Notes under the pieces: model-generated
Database searches by the model: none
What the model was told of the DNA's origin: nothing
What the model saw: the letters and a program-made list of their open reading frames with translations, nothing else
Origin: Xiphophorus maculatus
Taxonomy: Eukaryota > Chordata > Actinopteri > Cyprinodontiformes > Poeciliidae
Assembly (NCBI RefSeq): GCF_002775205.1
Contig: NC_036461.1
Coordinates: 12,499,015 to 12,563,014, forward strand
DNA length: 64,000 bases
Direction of reading: 5' to 3'
In this document: in pieces, positions 1 to 11,559 of the stretch
Layout of the letters: every line of letters begins with the position of its first letter
How positions within the stretch are numbered: the first letter of the stretch is position 1
Made by a program: the position numbers and the translations under genes

Positions 1-1109
1 ATGATGTGTTTTCTTAGGTACGCCTGCCGCTTGAACCTCTTCCCGCAGAACTGGCAGTCGTACGAGCCGTCTTCAGAGCCCGACTCGGACAACCCGGGAC
101 TCGGGGTGTCTCTGTCACTCATGTCTTTGGTTTCGTCGGAGGCTGACTTGACGCCCAGCGGCTGCATTTTGGCCATGTCGGGTTTGACGCCCTGCGCAGG
201 CGGCACCGCCGGCGCGCCGGCGCTGGTCCGCGGTTTGTGCCAGCGGCGGTGAGAGGCGAGGTTTGCCGGGCAGCTGAACATCTTGTCACACTCGGGACAC
301 CGGTACTCAACCCTGACTATACGGGAGCATTTGTGCTGAGCCAGGGAGAAGGGATCCGCGTACGCCTCTTTACACAGCTGGCACACAAACTCCCCTAAAG
401 GTTTGGTTCCCCCGGAGGACTGCGCCCTCGGCTTCATCTCCACCGGCCCCTCTTTGATTTTCAGCCCGAGCACCGGAGAAGTGGTCACCTCGTCTTCAAA
501 GTTAAGCTTTCTGATGGCTTTGGGTTTCTTTGAGGCGGCTTTAGGTTTTCGCTCTGCTCCCTCGGCGGCGGGTCTTTTGGTTGCGACCCTGTGGTTTGGT
601 ACTGATAGGCTGCTGCTGCTGCTGCTGGTGCTGCTGCTGGTGGTGGTGGTGTTTGTGATGGCTGCGCCGCCCCGGCTGCTGTTGCTGGTGCCGATTTTCA
701 GGTCCACCGGAGCGTACAGGAGGTGGTCCAGGCCAGAGAGCGAGGCGGCTGCGGGGAATGACTCCGCAGAAACGGGCGAGCCCAGATTGAAACTTCGCTC
801 AAAATATCCCCTGTCGTGCTCCTTGCTGATGGGTCGGGTGGGGCTGTAGATGGCTTGGCACACCGCTTCTGGATTGCCGAACTGCTCCGGCTTTTCCAGC
901 CTTGGCACCGGCGCGTCGGCTGCGACGAAATCTGGTGATACCGAGGCGCGGTCGGGGCTTGACGCCACGGACATCGGCGGGGAGGGGTCCGTCTGACTTG
1001 GCAAGGCAGCTGGGGTGTGTAGCTCCTGGAGATCATCCTCATCAGCTCGAGTCCTGTAGGAAACATGTGCGGATTTCTTGTTTCTTTTCACCAGGAATCC
1101 TTTGGGCAT
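1..1109 (-). CDS. insm1: Insulinoma-associated protein 1 (SNAG zinc-finger repressor), 3' end cut off by the window
   Basis: Nuclear transcriptional repressor that drives neuroendocrine and neuronal progenitor differentiation. The frame starts at 1109 with [19 protein letters not shown], the SNAG repressor domain, which recruits LSD1/CoREST-type complexes. It stays open to base 1 (about 369 codons). In order: SNAG (1-20), a Pro/Ser-rich stretch with the INSM1 block [12 protein letters not shown], a Ser/Thr run, the nuclear-localisation-like block [19 protein letters not shown], zinc finger 1 ([19 protein letters not shown], about residue 240), finger 2 ([23 protein letters not shown]), the acidic linker SESGSEDG, and the start of finger 3 ([19 protein letters not shown]). 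INSM1 genes are intronless, as this is. Teleosts carry two copies; I cannot tell insm1a from insm1b. The remaining zinc fingers lie outside the window. Confidence 0.95.
   Translation of the reverse strand, partial: MPKGFLVKRNKKSAHVSYRTRADEDDLQELHTPAALPSQTDPSPPMSVASSPDRASVSPDFVAADAPVPRLEKPEQFGNPEAVCQAIYSPTRPISKEHDRGYFERSFNLGSPVSAESFPAAASLSGLDHLLYAPVDLKIGTSNSSRGGAAITNTTTTSSSTSSSSSSLSVPNHRVATKRPAAEGAERKPKAASKKPKAIRKLNFEDEVTTSPVLGLKIKEGPVEMKPRAQSSGGTKPLGEFVCQLCKEAYADPFSLAQHKCSRIVRVEYRCPECDKMFSCPANLASHRRWHKPRTSAGAPAVPPAQGVKPDMAKMQPLGVKSASDETKDMSDRDTPSPGLSESGSEDGSYDCQFCGKRFKRQAYLRKHI
609..652 (-). repeat. Coding trinucleotide tract (Ser/Thr homopolymer) inside insm1
   Basis: On the minus strand this is a run of ACC followed by AGC codons giving roughly [13 protein letters not shown]. 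It lies in the poorly conserved linker between the SNAG half and the zinc fingers. Human INSM1 has Gly/Ala/Pro-rich low-complexity sequence in the equivalent region. It is probably variable in length between individuals. Confidence 0.8.
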
Positions 1110-1270
1110 CTTGGCGAGTAACAGCGGAAAGGCACTTCGGAGAGGTGGCTGAAATCTGGAGTATCCAGGTTGGTTTAAAAAATATGGCAACACCAGAATT
1201 TTAGGGACTTTTTACTCCCCTCTATATCGATCCTTCTGTTGCTGAAATGTTTTCGTCTCCAAGGCATAGC

Positions 1271-1340
1271 TCCACTCTTTTTATGCCGGAATGATGCTAT
1301 TGTTCTCGCCCCCCCCTGTTGCAGCATCCCCGACCAATGG
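1271..1340 (-). promoter_or_regulatory. Probable insm1 core promoter
   Basis: Reading toward insm1, a CCAAT-box word in inverted orientation (CCAAT on plus at 1334-1338) is followed by a TATA-like GCATAAAAAG at about 1286-1277. A start site near 1250 would leave a leader of about 140 nt before the ATG at 1109. The spacing is right for a TATA promoter. No transcript data were available. Confidence 0.5.
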
Positions 1341-3260
1341 GATGAAACCAAGATCCCAGTGGATTTTATTGTGGGAGGGCTCTGAGCCTGGGGTCGGTGG
1401 ATTTCGTTGGAGGATGTGCAGATAGCTCAGCAGATGTACTGGCGGTTTATTACATTAATGCTGCACGCACAGCCTCCCTCCCCCGACCGAGGCACACGCC
1501 GGGACCCTCCTCTTTTTACGGTCTGATGGGCCCCTACACAAATGCACACGTGCCACTGCTTTGTGGCCCCCCTCTGGGGGGCCTCTGAGTCGCTAAAAGG
1601 GAAATGTCCATCAGTGCTAAAATCATCACGATTTAAACATTTTTAAAATTTAAAATCAGAAGGTTGTAAAAATGCTCGTTCCTTCTAAAAATTCCCTGAG
1701 ATGTTGGTGAAATGTGCAGCACAAAAACAGGTTTAAAATACACGCTCTCTATACCTTTGCGCCATCTTTACGCACGACCTTTACGCACACTATTTGCTCA
1801 CAACTGAATATAGCAACTTTTATTTTTGTCCGCTTTTATTTTATAATATAAGCTCTATAGAGGAGGAGTATTCCTTTATTTTGAGGGCACGCGTCTGTCT
1901 CGGTAGTTTAACCCGACATATAAATCAGACATCTCGCTGCATACATAAGTAATAAGAAAACCCTCTGGTCTTTGTGCACAATGGCCACGTCTGCGTGTGC
2001 GTGGATATCTTTTTTTTTATCGTTTCAAAGGCAAATTGACCTCTTAACTGTGAAAAAGGACTCGCAGGCAATCTGGGCCACAGCGAGACGCGTGCTGGGC
2101 GGAATCAGCGCTGCAGACAAAGAGGAGGGCAGCAGCAGCCAAAGCTTCTGATGGGACATTCTGCACTGATATTTAAAACCGGCGTTGCATCTACTTGTAG
2201 GAAATATATTGTTTTCCGGAAGCTCTAAACTTTTTATTATTATTACTGTGGCTGCAAAAAAGGCAAAATTAAATAAATTTTTAAAAAAGTTTTCAAGTTT
2301 GACAAATTTAAAATGTTGCTGTAATAAAAGTGTTTAACTTAACTTATTTCTCTTCAAGTACAGGCCCTCTTTGTTCTCTTCGCATTTTGCACGTTTGCCC
2401 GAGTTTCCATTTATTCCCTAATAATGCAGGCCTATGTGCGACAGTGCGCCACTTGGAAGAGGGCGCATTCTTTCCCCCTCTTTCAGTGCGCAGACCAGGG
2501 AGGAATTAATCTCCATCGTCGTTCATTGTTCCCCTCATTTGCATAAAGCTGCAGTATGACCAAGTCAAATAATTACACAATCGAAGCTGAGCCGCAGGCC
2601 TGCAGCCCCCTTTCAATAGGCCTCTATGTCCCAGAGCCTTCTCTCACCTGCTTGAAAACACACCGTTATGTTGGTTCTGTTCGAGCTAAATTATACATTT
2701 GATCTGGGCTGACTAAATAATCATATTTAAGAATTAAAACTTAATGCAGCTGGGGATACTTTATAAAGTGGGGGGCGGAGGGAGTTTAATGCGTTGATTT
2801 AATGGGATGGATATCTATTCTTTAAGGTTTGAAGATGTTTAACCAGTTAATAACTTAAAATAATTTGCTTTTGCTTTATTTAGCGCATGTTGTTTCTAAA
2901 ATGCAACCTAAATATCCTGACGCCATCTTCGCTTCCTCTGCCCCGATTCTTGTTGTTCTCCAACTCTGCTCGTCTATTAGTCGTGGTTTGTTGAAACTAC
3001 AAGCTTTGATGGCATTTTAACGAGTTCCTCTTTCCCTCGAGATAATTTCTGTGGGGCGCGTGGGCCTGTGTTGCCGGCCCCGCATGCGCGTGTTTGCTCA
3101 GTGGCGCGTGCTGCCCCGCGCGGACGGGAAGCATAGGCGCCTAATTAGCATACAGCTGCAGCCGTTTGTTTTCACTGCAGCCTCGACCATATTCTCCAAT
3201 ACCTCCTCACCTGCTTTAAGATTTATTTTAGTTATAGTTTTATTCTAAACTTTATGTCAT
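1341..3260. other. insm1 upstream region with E-boxes and a SOX-POU site; no gene
   Basis: No supported coding sequence. Words seen: a CAGATG E-box at 1431-1436 (NeuroD/neurogenin type; the mammalian INSM1 promoter is known to be bound by such bHLH factors), a CACGTG E-box at 1547-1552, and CATTGTT (2524-2530) followed six bases later by the octamer ATTTGCAT (2537-2544). Near 3140-3160 there is CTAATTAGCAT followed by CAGCTG. The composition is less AT-rich than the surrounding spacer, consistent with regulatory sequence. Confidence 0.4.
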
Positions 3261-3539
3261 TCATCTTGTTAAATGGGTTTTACAAATACCTTTCAATTAA
3301 TTATTGTTGAAAAGCTGTTTTACTTCAGTAATTCGATTCAAAAAGTGAAAATGATGTTTATAGTGACCGAAAATGACATATTTAATGCGGTTACTTCCAT
3401 TCTTTTAGAGGATTATGACGTCTGGTTAATGAAAATTCAAAAATGCATTCTTTTAATAAATTGGAACAAAACTTCTGGCCAGGTTAAAAACTGTAGTTTT
3501 GATACAACATGTTAATGATTGTCCAGCAAATAGTTACTG

Positions 3540-3840
3540 ACAGCCCCCACAAGGAGGATGGACCACTAAAGGTCAGTGCCGAAGCTGAATTGTTCAGAGT
3601 GCGAGCATATTCACTGAAAGTTTAGTGGAAGAAGAAACTGTTGTTGAAAAAGCTTGACCACAGTCTAGAGAAAAATGTTAATTAAAGCCCTAGAGGTTGG
3701 AGGCATTACAAGGCATAGACTGGAGTCACTGCTTAAAGAACCAATACACAGAGGAGTGTTTTGCATGTATTGTGTTAAGCCACTCCTATTCCTGAAAAAA
3801 CAAATCAAGTGTTTGGACCACTGTTGCTCCAAAGCTCCCT
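3540..3840 (+). mobile_element. Decayed Tc1/mariner transposase fragment
   Basis: Resembles the fish Tc1 family whose transposase region reads GTTGAGTGGAAGGAAAAAG, followed by ...GTCAAGCCACTCCT. Here AGTTTAGTGGAAGAAGAAA (about 3620) and TGTTAAGCCACTCCTATTCC (about 3772) are recognisable in the right order and roughly the right spacing. Only part of the element remains and no open reading frame survives. Ends are approximate. Confidence 0.6.
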
Positions 3841-5039
3841 TTTCAGATGAATGTACATTTTTAATTTTTCATTTATAAAGTCGAGGTTCCAGCCTGTTTC
3901 AGGTCCTCCATCATCTGCAGTTTTGTTCAACTGTGTTTTAGCAATTCCCAAGTTATGTTTCCATCATTGCCTGCATGGGATGCTGTACACGGCAAGGATA
4001 AACTTATCAGGAGGCCCACATTTTTGTATAATTTGTTTTAAGTGTTTAGCAATATTAAAATGTCGAAATTTTGTGTTTTTATTATCTGTAAGTCATAACT
4101 ACTGAAATGAACAGAAATAGAATCAGTTAAACACATCTCTGTAAGTTTCTGTCTTACCAACTTAGTTTCTGAGATAAAGTAAGTTTTTAATGATCATTAA
4201 AAATGCATATGTATATGTAAAAAATTTTTTTTTTCAAGACTAGGCCTACTTCTAAACCCCTGCGCAACTTGCAAATGGGGCTCTTACAGGTCCGATGCTT
4301 GAAGAACCGTCAGAGAGCAGAAGTTACTTCATTGCACCACCTACAGGAGGAAGAATTAATCTTGGGGACAACAGGAAAGTTCTCCTCCTGTGACTGAAGG
4401 TTTCCACACAAACATTTCTGCAAACACCGTGCTGTTGATGCTGTTAAACATTAACTTCAGTGCAGCGGGGGATGCCTGTTCCTACAGAAGCACGCTCTAC
4501 TTCCCACATGAGTGATTGCCTCCATGTGCTGCGCCAAACTGAGACAATTTGAAAGTGCAACAGGACATGACTGTAATTGGTGCTCACTACAGGACCACTT
4601 TCAATGCTCCGTCAATCAATTATTGTAATGGATTATCTGAGGTCCTATTCTGGCTGCTTGTAATCTGATACAGGGCTCTTTCAGCACCATGGAGAGAGCC
4701 AGCGAGGGATCCAGATTTAATCACGCTGGCTTTGAACACAGCACAGCCTCGGCCTCAGCCTTTGTCCACTCCAAAACTAGGAGTAGAAAAGAGTCGGCTA
4801 AGGAGAAACAATAGGAGTGTAGCACAAAAGCGCCAGAGTGTAATGAACCAATTGGTTTTTGAGTACAGTTTTAAAGCGCAATTAGTCTTGTTACAACGAT
4901 GGACAACACCTCCAAATGATCTAAAAAGATTTTGGAGCCAAAGTTAGTCAAATTCTTTTTATTGTTTTCAACTGTGATCAGTACATCTGTTCTTTCAGTT
5001 AGCTTACTGTCAAATAGTATAGCTTCTTAAATCACATTT
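3841..5039. other. Spacer without recognised features
   Basis: AT-rich intergenic DNA. Short open frames here have no family resemblance and no splice context. The stretch 4540-4930 is slightly richer in GC but gave nothing I could name. Confidence 0.4.
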
Positions 5040-5930
5040 ACAAAGCCCTGCGAAAGTATTCGCAGGCCTTGAGCATCTTGACATTTTGTCATTTTAAAAC
5101 CACAAATTTTATTGTCTTGTATTGGGATTTTAAAATATAAACCAACATAAAGCAGTGTGTTTTTAGAAAGCGGAAGAAAAATTAAACAGGTTTTCAAAAG
5201 TTATTTAAAGTAAGAATGGGGGAGAAAAAGCCTGTCTAGCTGCTACTACAGAGTCAGTGTGAATGTCAGTATAAATCTACATTCTTTGTAGAACACAGGA
5301 GTTTGTTAGAGAAAATTAGTAAACGAATTGCAAAGTTTAAAGCAGTATTAGGTTAGGAAACCATATTCTAAAACTAGAATATGGTTCTCAATGAGAACTC
5401 TTGAATCTATTGCCTGAAAATGAAAAAAATATGGTTTAAATAAAAACCTACAAACACACGGCTACCCAAACTGACAATTTGAATAAGGAGAACCTGAAAA
5501 AGCCCAGAGAGAGGAACGGCCAAGAGGCCTCTGGTAAGACGGGAGCATCTGAAGACAAACAGAGACCCACAAGAAGACAATCCTTTGCATATCACTGATG
5601 AATCATGATGGCGGCAGCATCATACTGGGGCTGATCTTTTTCATCAACAGGGGAAACCGGTTAGAGTTCACTGGATGAACGAGCAAAAGTTTCAGTCTCC
5701 AGATATGACTGGAAATGTATTCCAAAAAATTTGCAGGTGTTATTGGTTCTAAATATGGTTCTAATTATTGGCTCTGGGGAACTGAACAAATAAATTAAAT
5801 TGCTATTTTTAATGAGTAAATAAAAGCTATGTATCCTTCTATTCCCCTTCACTTTTATGTGGTACTTTTTTCTTTGTCAAATTATAAAGTCCCCATAAAA
5901 CAATTTGTGGCTGTAGCATGATGAAATGTC
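5040..5930. mobile_element. Tc1/mariner element copy with both terminal repeats, heavily decayed
   Basis: The left part (5045-5180) matches the fish family that begins GCAAAAGTATTC...CATTTTGTCA...ACCACAAA...TTGGGATTTTA...ACCAACA. The right part (about 5860-5930) is its inverted counterpart, with ATAAAACAATTTGTGGCTGT. Between them 5605-5660 reads GGCGGCAGCATCATACTGGGGCTG, the complement of the well-known GCAGCATGATGCTGCC transposase stretch, so the transposase runs on the minus strand relative to the published orientation. Many changes have closed the reading frame. Confidence 0.65.
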
Positions 5931-6959
5931 AGATATGATCACTCTTGCTAGTGACCATAAATTCACACAAAGCCTTGGATGTATGTTAATGTTTGATGTA
6001 TTTCTATTAGTTTAAAAAAGTAACTCAAAACTTTTCGTTGAAGCACGAACGTCCTTTAAAACAAGGACCATAAACAAGCTGTCATTACAAAGGGCCTCTT
6101 AAGATAATATACCGTTTCTGATTTTCCTTGGTGGTTTTTGTAGGGTAAACAAAATAAGTGGTAATTTTCTGGAATTTTGCATGAATAATTTAATAGTGGT
6201 GAAAAACTTTGTTTAGCTTCTTAATCTAGAAACAGACTCTTGCTTGTATCTCCTGATATTTCTCCGCAGACGATTACTTCCCACTTCCTCTTCTGTTGGT
6301 CTTTGCAGGCCGATCACATCAGTTAACTGGAAGTTTGGATCATACTTTTTCCCCGATTTCTCCAAAGGCCATGGAAGACATTTGTGGGCAAACTATGGGA
6401 ATCCAAAGTATTAAAATACAGTCTAACTCCAGCTGTAAATAAAAGAAAAGGCAGCACTTGTAAGAGGTTTGCTGCGGCACCAAAAAAAGATCAATGGGAA
6501 AATTGCCTGTTTGGCCATCAGAGCAACACAGAGGTCACTGTCTAGACTTTAAAGTGTACTTTAGAAGGTTGCCCATGAGACCCGGTTGCTGTGAAAAGCT
6601 CTGCAAAGTGCTACACCTCTGAGCTTAAGGCTAATGGACCACATGGACTTGACTTGACTGGGAATGTCCCTGATGTCGTTGGTACTTCTGACAATTATGC
6701 AGATCATTTTTCGCAGACAAGGACATGTTGGTTTTTTTTTCATGCTTTAAGGACATTTCTGCAAATGTACCGTGCCGCTCTTTTGGCCTTTCGCAAAATG
6801 AGCAACATCTGAACTATAAACTGAAGTATTCTTTTTTTTCCCGCTAACAGAATATGGAAAATGTGTGTGCACGTTCACCTGAACAAACGCTTCAAAGGGA
6901 CAACAATAGACCATCCTTTATTCTAAGAAGCCTCTTGTTGGGGAAGAAAAAAAAAAGAA

Positions 6960-7420
6960 ACAGATCTTCCTGCAGACCGGGCCTATCAGTCGCTTGAGTC
7001 CCAGGGGCATGTTTAGCCCTAATTTCCTCATCAGAAACAGCAGAGTGTCTCTCGGTAATCTCTGCAGTCCATTGGTTGTTTGGGGTGGAGTCCCCTGTCA
7101 GAAAGCATGCCCTGGAATGTTAAACGCTAATTCACCTCTGAGCTGTGGAGGTGGATAAAGTGATTGTTCTATCTGGGAGCTGATTAAAACAGGCTCTGGC
7201 CCATCTCCCCCCGCTGCGCTCACCTCTGACGTCCATCACATTCATTTCTGTATTCATGAGTGGATGAGAAAGCACAGGCTGAGCGGCTGCCGTATTACGG
7301 ATAATAAGGCCAGCGGGCACCACATTCACTGCCACAGGTCCCCCCTCCCTTCCTCCTCCTCCTCCTCTCCCCACCCGGCCTCGGCTCATTCAATTACTTC
7401 ACAAGAGTTCTCCGAGGCAC
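6960..7420. other. Candidate conserved non-coding element
   Basis: A compositionally balanced block in AT-rich surroundings, dense in short binding-site words: GCTAATTC, CTGATTAAAA, TATTCATGAG, GGATAATAAGG and TGACGTCC. Both strands have open frames (such as minus 7389-7132) of low-complexity Arg/Gly type without family resemblance or splice sites. The texture is that of vertebrate developmental enhancers, but conservation cannot be shown without an alignment. Confidence 0.35.
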
Positions 7421-7975
7421 AGCTGCACTATGGGGGTAAAGAGGAGCAAATTGAGGTACATTCATGTAGACACACACAGTACACTCCTTCCAGATACAAA
7501 GACATGGAGGAGGCATGCACGTTGGATCAAGAGCAGCCTGCATATAAAGGATCTCACTGACAGGCATTTGCTTAGTAGTCAATACACTTCTCACACAAGT
7601 AAACAACAAAAAGACGGTCCATCTTCTGTTTCTCTGTGGCTGGTAAGAGAAATGAAATCAAGCCCATTGCTCATGGGCTCCGTATATGAGGTTGCCATTA
7701 TCGTGATGAAAGTGTGGACAGCAGCTGGATCATTGAGGAGCATGAAAGATGGACTCTGGCAGACCTAATGGGCCTTATCCTTTATCTGTTGACTAGTATC
7801 CGTTCATCTAAAGATGCATTAGGCCCATGTGAAAACCTCTGTTGAATTCACAACTATCCGCTGTTTGAATTATTCATAAAGTTATATGTTAAACAAAGCC
7901 TCAAAATGTGTTTGGGTTTCCTGGCTGCTGGCCATGGTGCTGAAGTTCTGCCAAGCTGACTATAACACCCCCTCT

Positions 7976-7978
<3 letters not shown>

Positions 7979-8016
<38 letters not shown>
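7979..8016 (+). repeat. (AC)n microsatellite
   Basis: About 19 uninterrupted AC dinucleotides, followed after a few bases by a short imperfect AT run (8022-8040). Confidence 0.97.
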
Positions 8017-8018
<2 letters not shown>

Positions 8019-8424
8019 CTACATATATATGTACATATACATTTTCTTAAACAGTCTAATAAAACAGAAAAATGATTGCTCGTATAATATCCCTGACACG
8101 GTTTTAAAAAACTGTCACAAATGGATTAAAAATGCATAGACTTTGCTGAAGCAATATGTGCTGTTACAATGACATTTCTTTCTAAGCAGTCTTTGGATGA
8201 AACTGTCATCAAAAGTCTCTGCTAAAACATTGAGTCAGTTGTTAAGCATAGCGCTACCTAAGTAATGCACAATGTTAAAGCTTGACTTTTACATGCACTG
8301 TTGAACTTTGCATGCCGCACTTTGTAGAACTAAAAAAAATAAATAAATAAAGTTCAAAGTCCCTTTGATTTTTAACATTTTTGAGAATTGCTAATGATTA
8401 GCATGAATTGATGGCATATGGGCT

Positions 8425-8800
8425 ATGTCTTATCCAGGACTCTCAGCTCTCTGACTTTGACTGAACCATTTTAACATATCAATATGCTGCGATCTAAACC
8501 ATGGTAACTCTGGCTGCATGTTTAGGATTATTTTCTTGCTGGAAGATGAACCTCCAGTCCTTATTTACCACCATTATCCGTCATCCATCCATCTTGCCAA
8601 ACCTCTCCCCCAGAGTTTCCCCATATCACGACTGTGCCACCGCCATGTGTCATTGTGTATGTAATGTGTCCAGAAGTTAGTTTTCCATCCCACATGGTGT
8701 TCTGCATGTCATATTAAATTTTGGTATTTTATTTTGTGTTTGCTGCGTACCCTTCATGGCTTGTGGGAAACTGTGAACAAGACTTTTTTTTTAAAATGAT
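8425..8800 (+). mobile_element. Decayed Tc1/mariner fragment
   Basis: Matches the same family as 5040-5930 and 60455-61265. Recognisable blocks in order are CTGCGATCTAAACCATGGTA, CTCTGGCTGCATGTTTAGG, TTGCTGGAAGATGAACCTCC, GTGCCACCGCCATGT and TTCATGGCTTGTGGGAAACT. The terminal repeats are not visible. Confidence 0.7.
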
Positions 8801-8959
8801 TTTCCTGTCAACATTGGGTATCTAAATGTGTAAAAATGCAAAATGCAGTTATTTAGACTATGTAAGTGCAGCCATAAAACACGTACACAAAGAGGAGAAC
8901 CTTTTCTTCGCATTTGGTTTGGGAATGCAGGATTTTCCAAACAAAGAATTCCCAAAAAT

Positions 8960-10250
8960 TGGCACACTCCTTCATTAGATGGCATAATTTGCATTCTCTT
9001 ATAATTGTGCTGCTTCCTTGATTATTAAATGATCACCCTAATTAGGGAGCATAATAGGGTTAATCAGACTCTGCTCATCACACTTATTATTATTCCTGAA
9101 AGAAAAAAAAAAAACGAAGGGAAAAGATACAGTACTTGATTAATTATATCAGCCTTTTCATCCGTTGGGCTACCACTCCTCCCCTCTCCCCACTCTGAAA
9201 TTAATATCATGTTGTAAATGGAAGGAAGGAGCTGGCCGGACACAGACAGATGAAAGATTTCACTCAAATTAATTAAGCACTAATTATGCGGCGGGAGTTG
9301 GGAGCAGTTTGCATAATGAGGCCTATCAAAAGAGATCAGTCATGGAGAGGAGCTGTAGAGTTTCTATACAGCCTTGAGATGATGCGCAGACGCCACTGCA
9401 GTGCATAAAGAGCGCTGGCGGAGAAGTGGGAAGAGGGTTAAAGGACTTTGAGGAGTGTTTTTGTTGGTTTGTCAACATACTGCCAGTCTGAATCCTCCTC
9501 GCTGGTGCCACGAACATGGATTATTCCATTCCTCATCTGCCCCGAGGCCTGTGGGTGTATTTTTTTTCCCTCTCAGCTTAAGAATCAGATAATGAATTCC
9601 CCTGTCCAGCAAGAGGCAATAAGGACACAATGTACCTTTAAGTTCAGGCTAATCACAAACAACCTGCCTCCACACTCCAGGGAGCTTTAAAGGCCCTAAT
9701 CACCTCCCACTCTAATTCTTGTGGTGTCCAGTTATTGTAGATCTGGGACTACACTCCGGCTATCTCTTTAGACAATGGGAAAAGGGATTAGACAGAAACT
9801 CTCTTTGCCTTAATCACCTGTTTAATCATTGCCACTGTGTCGTGGGCTGAGTTACTTGAACTGATTTGTGCCGTAGCTGCAGCAATCATGAGTTGGCTAA
9901 TCAGGGTGTGCGGCCCTGCACTGCCCTTAAAGGTCCCAGAGTGGAATTACAAAGACTATGATTAGTTAATCAAATGAAGAACCCAATGTCCTTCCTTTAT
10001 TTGTGTATACACCTTATCTAAATGGAAATTGTATATCCGAGGCACTTCCAGAAGGACACATCTACATGTGAATGATCCTCCTTGAGGCCTCGGCGGTGAA
10101 TACCAAATGAGATCTTTCGCTTCCAATCATGCTGTTATGGCATTGTGGAGACTTTTGCATGTCTGAATGATATTTGTTGTCGGTGCTTATGTGAATGATG
10201 CAATCACTCGGCCTGTTGTGAAGTAAATCAGGAGGCACCAGGCAGCAACT
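8960..10250. other. Candidate conserved non-coding cluster
   Basis: No coding gene is supported. The block is rich in homeodomain and POU words: the 12-base palindrome CCCTAATTAGGG (9036-9047), ATTAATTAAGCACTAATTATG near 9268-9289, TTTGCATAATGAGG near 9308-9321, and several TAATCA/TGATTA words between 9690 and 9980. The density is clearly higher than in the flanking AT-rich spacer. It could serve insm1 or another developmental gene beyond the window. Confidence 0.4.
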
Positions 10251-10950
10251 CTTCAAATGGGCACAATGGTCTGCAGAACAATGTCAAGATTGTATTATTC
10301 TGAGAGAGGAGAAAAGAGCTCAAAGACAGAGCACAGTGGGCACATACAAGATGCAAAATACTGCTTGTATCATAGTTAAAATGATATTTCTCTTTTTTTC
10401 CCCATAGGTTCACACAGAGCTGGTTAGAGCATCCAGAGATTGTACTGAAGTAAGAGCAGCAGTGTTTCAACATTTTTACTTAAATAAAAGTAATAAAGCA
10501 GGTTGCTCAAGTATTGAGTAACTGATAATAACGTCTGTTTTAATAGTTTCTAATTATATTACATTGAAAAGACTAAAGAGAAAAAAATAAACAAAAAGGT
10601 AATTATGTGCATGTTTTAACAAGGTAAAGTACCTTTAATGACAATGTGGTGTTACTGTGTAAAACGGGGAATTTTCCTCTGCAGATGATTTTGATTAAAA
10701 TAGATTTGTTCTTCATTCAGTGAGTAGAGGATGCAGAAAAGCTATTAAAATTACAGTAGTAATACTTCATAATAATATTTAAGTAAAAGTAAAAAAGTAT
10801 GGTGTAGTAAAGCTACACTCAAAAGAATTTGTTTTACTAAAAACCTATGAAAATAAATGTACCTGAGTAAACTACCGACCTCTGGGTTTTTGTTAGAATA
10901 GATATATGACACCCTTAGATTATGTTAAAGAAAATGAGATAATTTCACTG
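10251..10950. other. AT-rich spacer
   Basis: Nothing recognised. Several short imperfect repeats of AAGTAAAAGTAAA type occur around 10480-10800. Confidence 0.4.
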
Positions 10951-11450
10951 CTGTTAATTTACTTATTTCTTCTTTTAAACTTAGTTAACAAGATTACCAT
11001 TACTCATTTGATGCATCTGAATACGGTAAATTAGAATATTATTGCGTCTTTTTTTATTTTAGAAAGGCAATTGAAAGAGTTAGATTAATGACACCCATTC
11101 TTTCCTTTGAATGATTATGGGCGACAGCGTAATCATTCAGTTTCTCCGAAAATTAGAATGTCACGTAATATGTGTATACATATAATTTATTAAAAGCGCT
11201 TGTCTGAAATTTGTCATTTTCAGAACAATCATCTGATTTATCTGAAATTGATTTTTTCCATAAACTAACTCAAAATACATATCAACATCAATAAAAACAA
11301 TCTGCTTTAAGATAAGATTCTATAATTAAATGTTTTCCACACTGATAGTTTTACCCAACATATTTAGCATATGTTACAAATGACAACACAACCTTTCATT
11401 ACCATCTGAGTGAAAATTAGATAGATTTAAATGGATTTTATATGTTTTTT
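10951..11450. mobile_element. Probable decayed Tc1/mariner terminal region
   Basis: Words such as TAAATTAGAATATTATTG (about 11028) and AAAATTAGAATGTCACGTAA (about 11150) resemble the ends of the fish Tc1 family also seen at 14240-15240, which carries TTAGAATATT and a TTCTGAGA...ATTAGAATATTACATG end. The match is weak because the region is strongly AT-rich. Confidence 0.35.
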
Positions 11451-11559
11451 TTCTGCATAGCCACCGCTTCTTTCCTTTCAGTCAGACATGCTGTTAGACA
11501 TTGTTCCTAAAGAGAAAAAAATATCCCCCCATTTCTTTGTGGCAACTTCCTTGTAAGGC

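Noticed and set aside
403-849. Plus-strand frame of 148 codons with a Leu/Val run opposite insm1
   Set aside because: It is the complement of the insm1 coding sequence; the Leu/Val run is the antisense of the Ser/Thr codon repeat.
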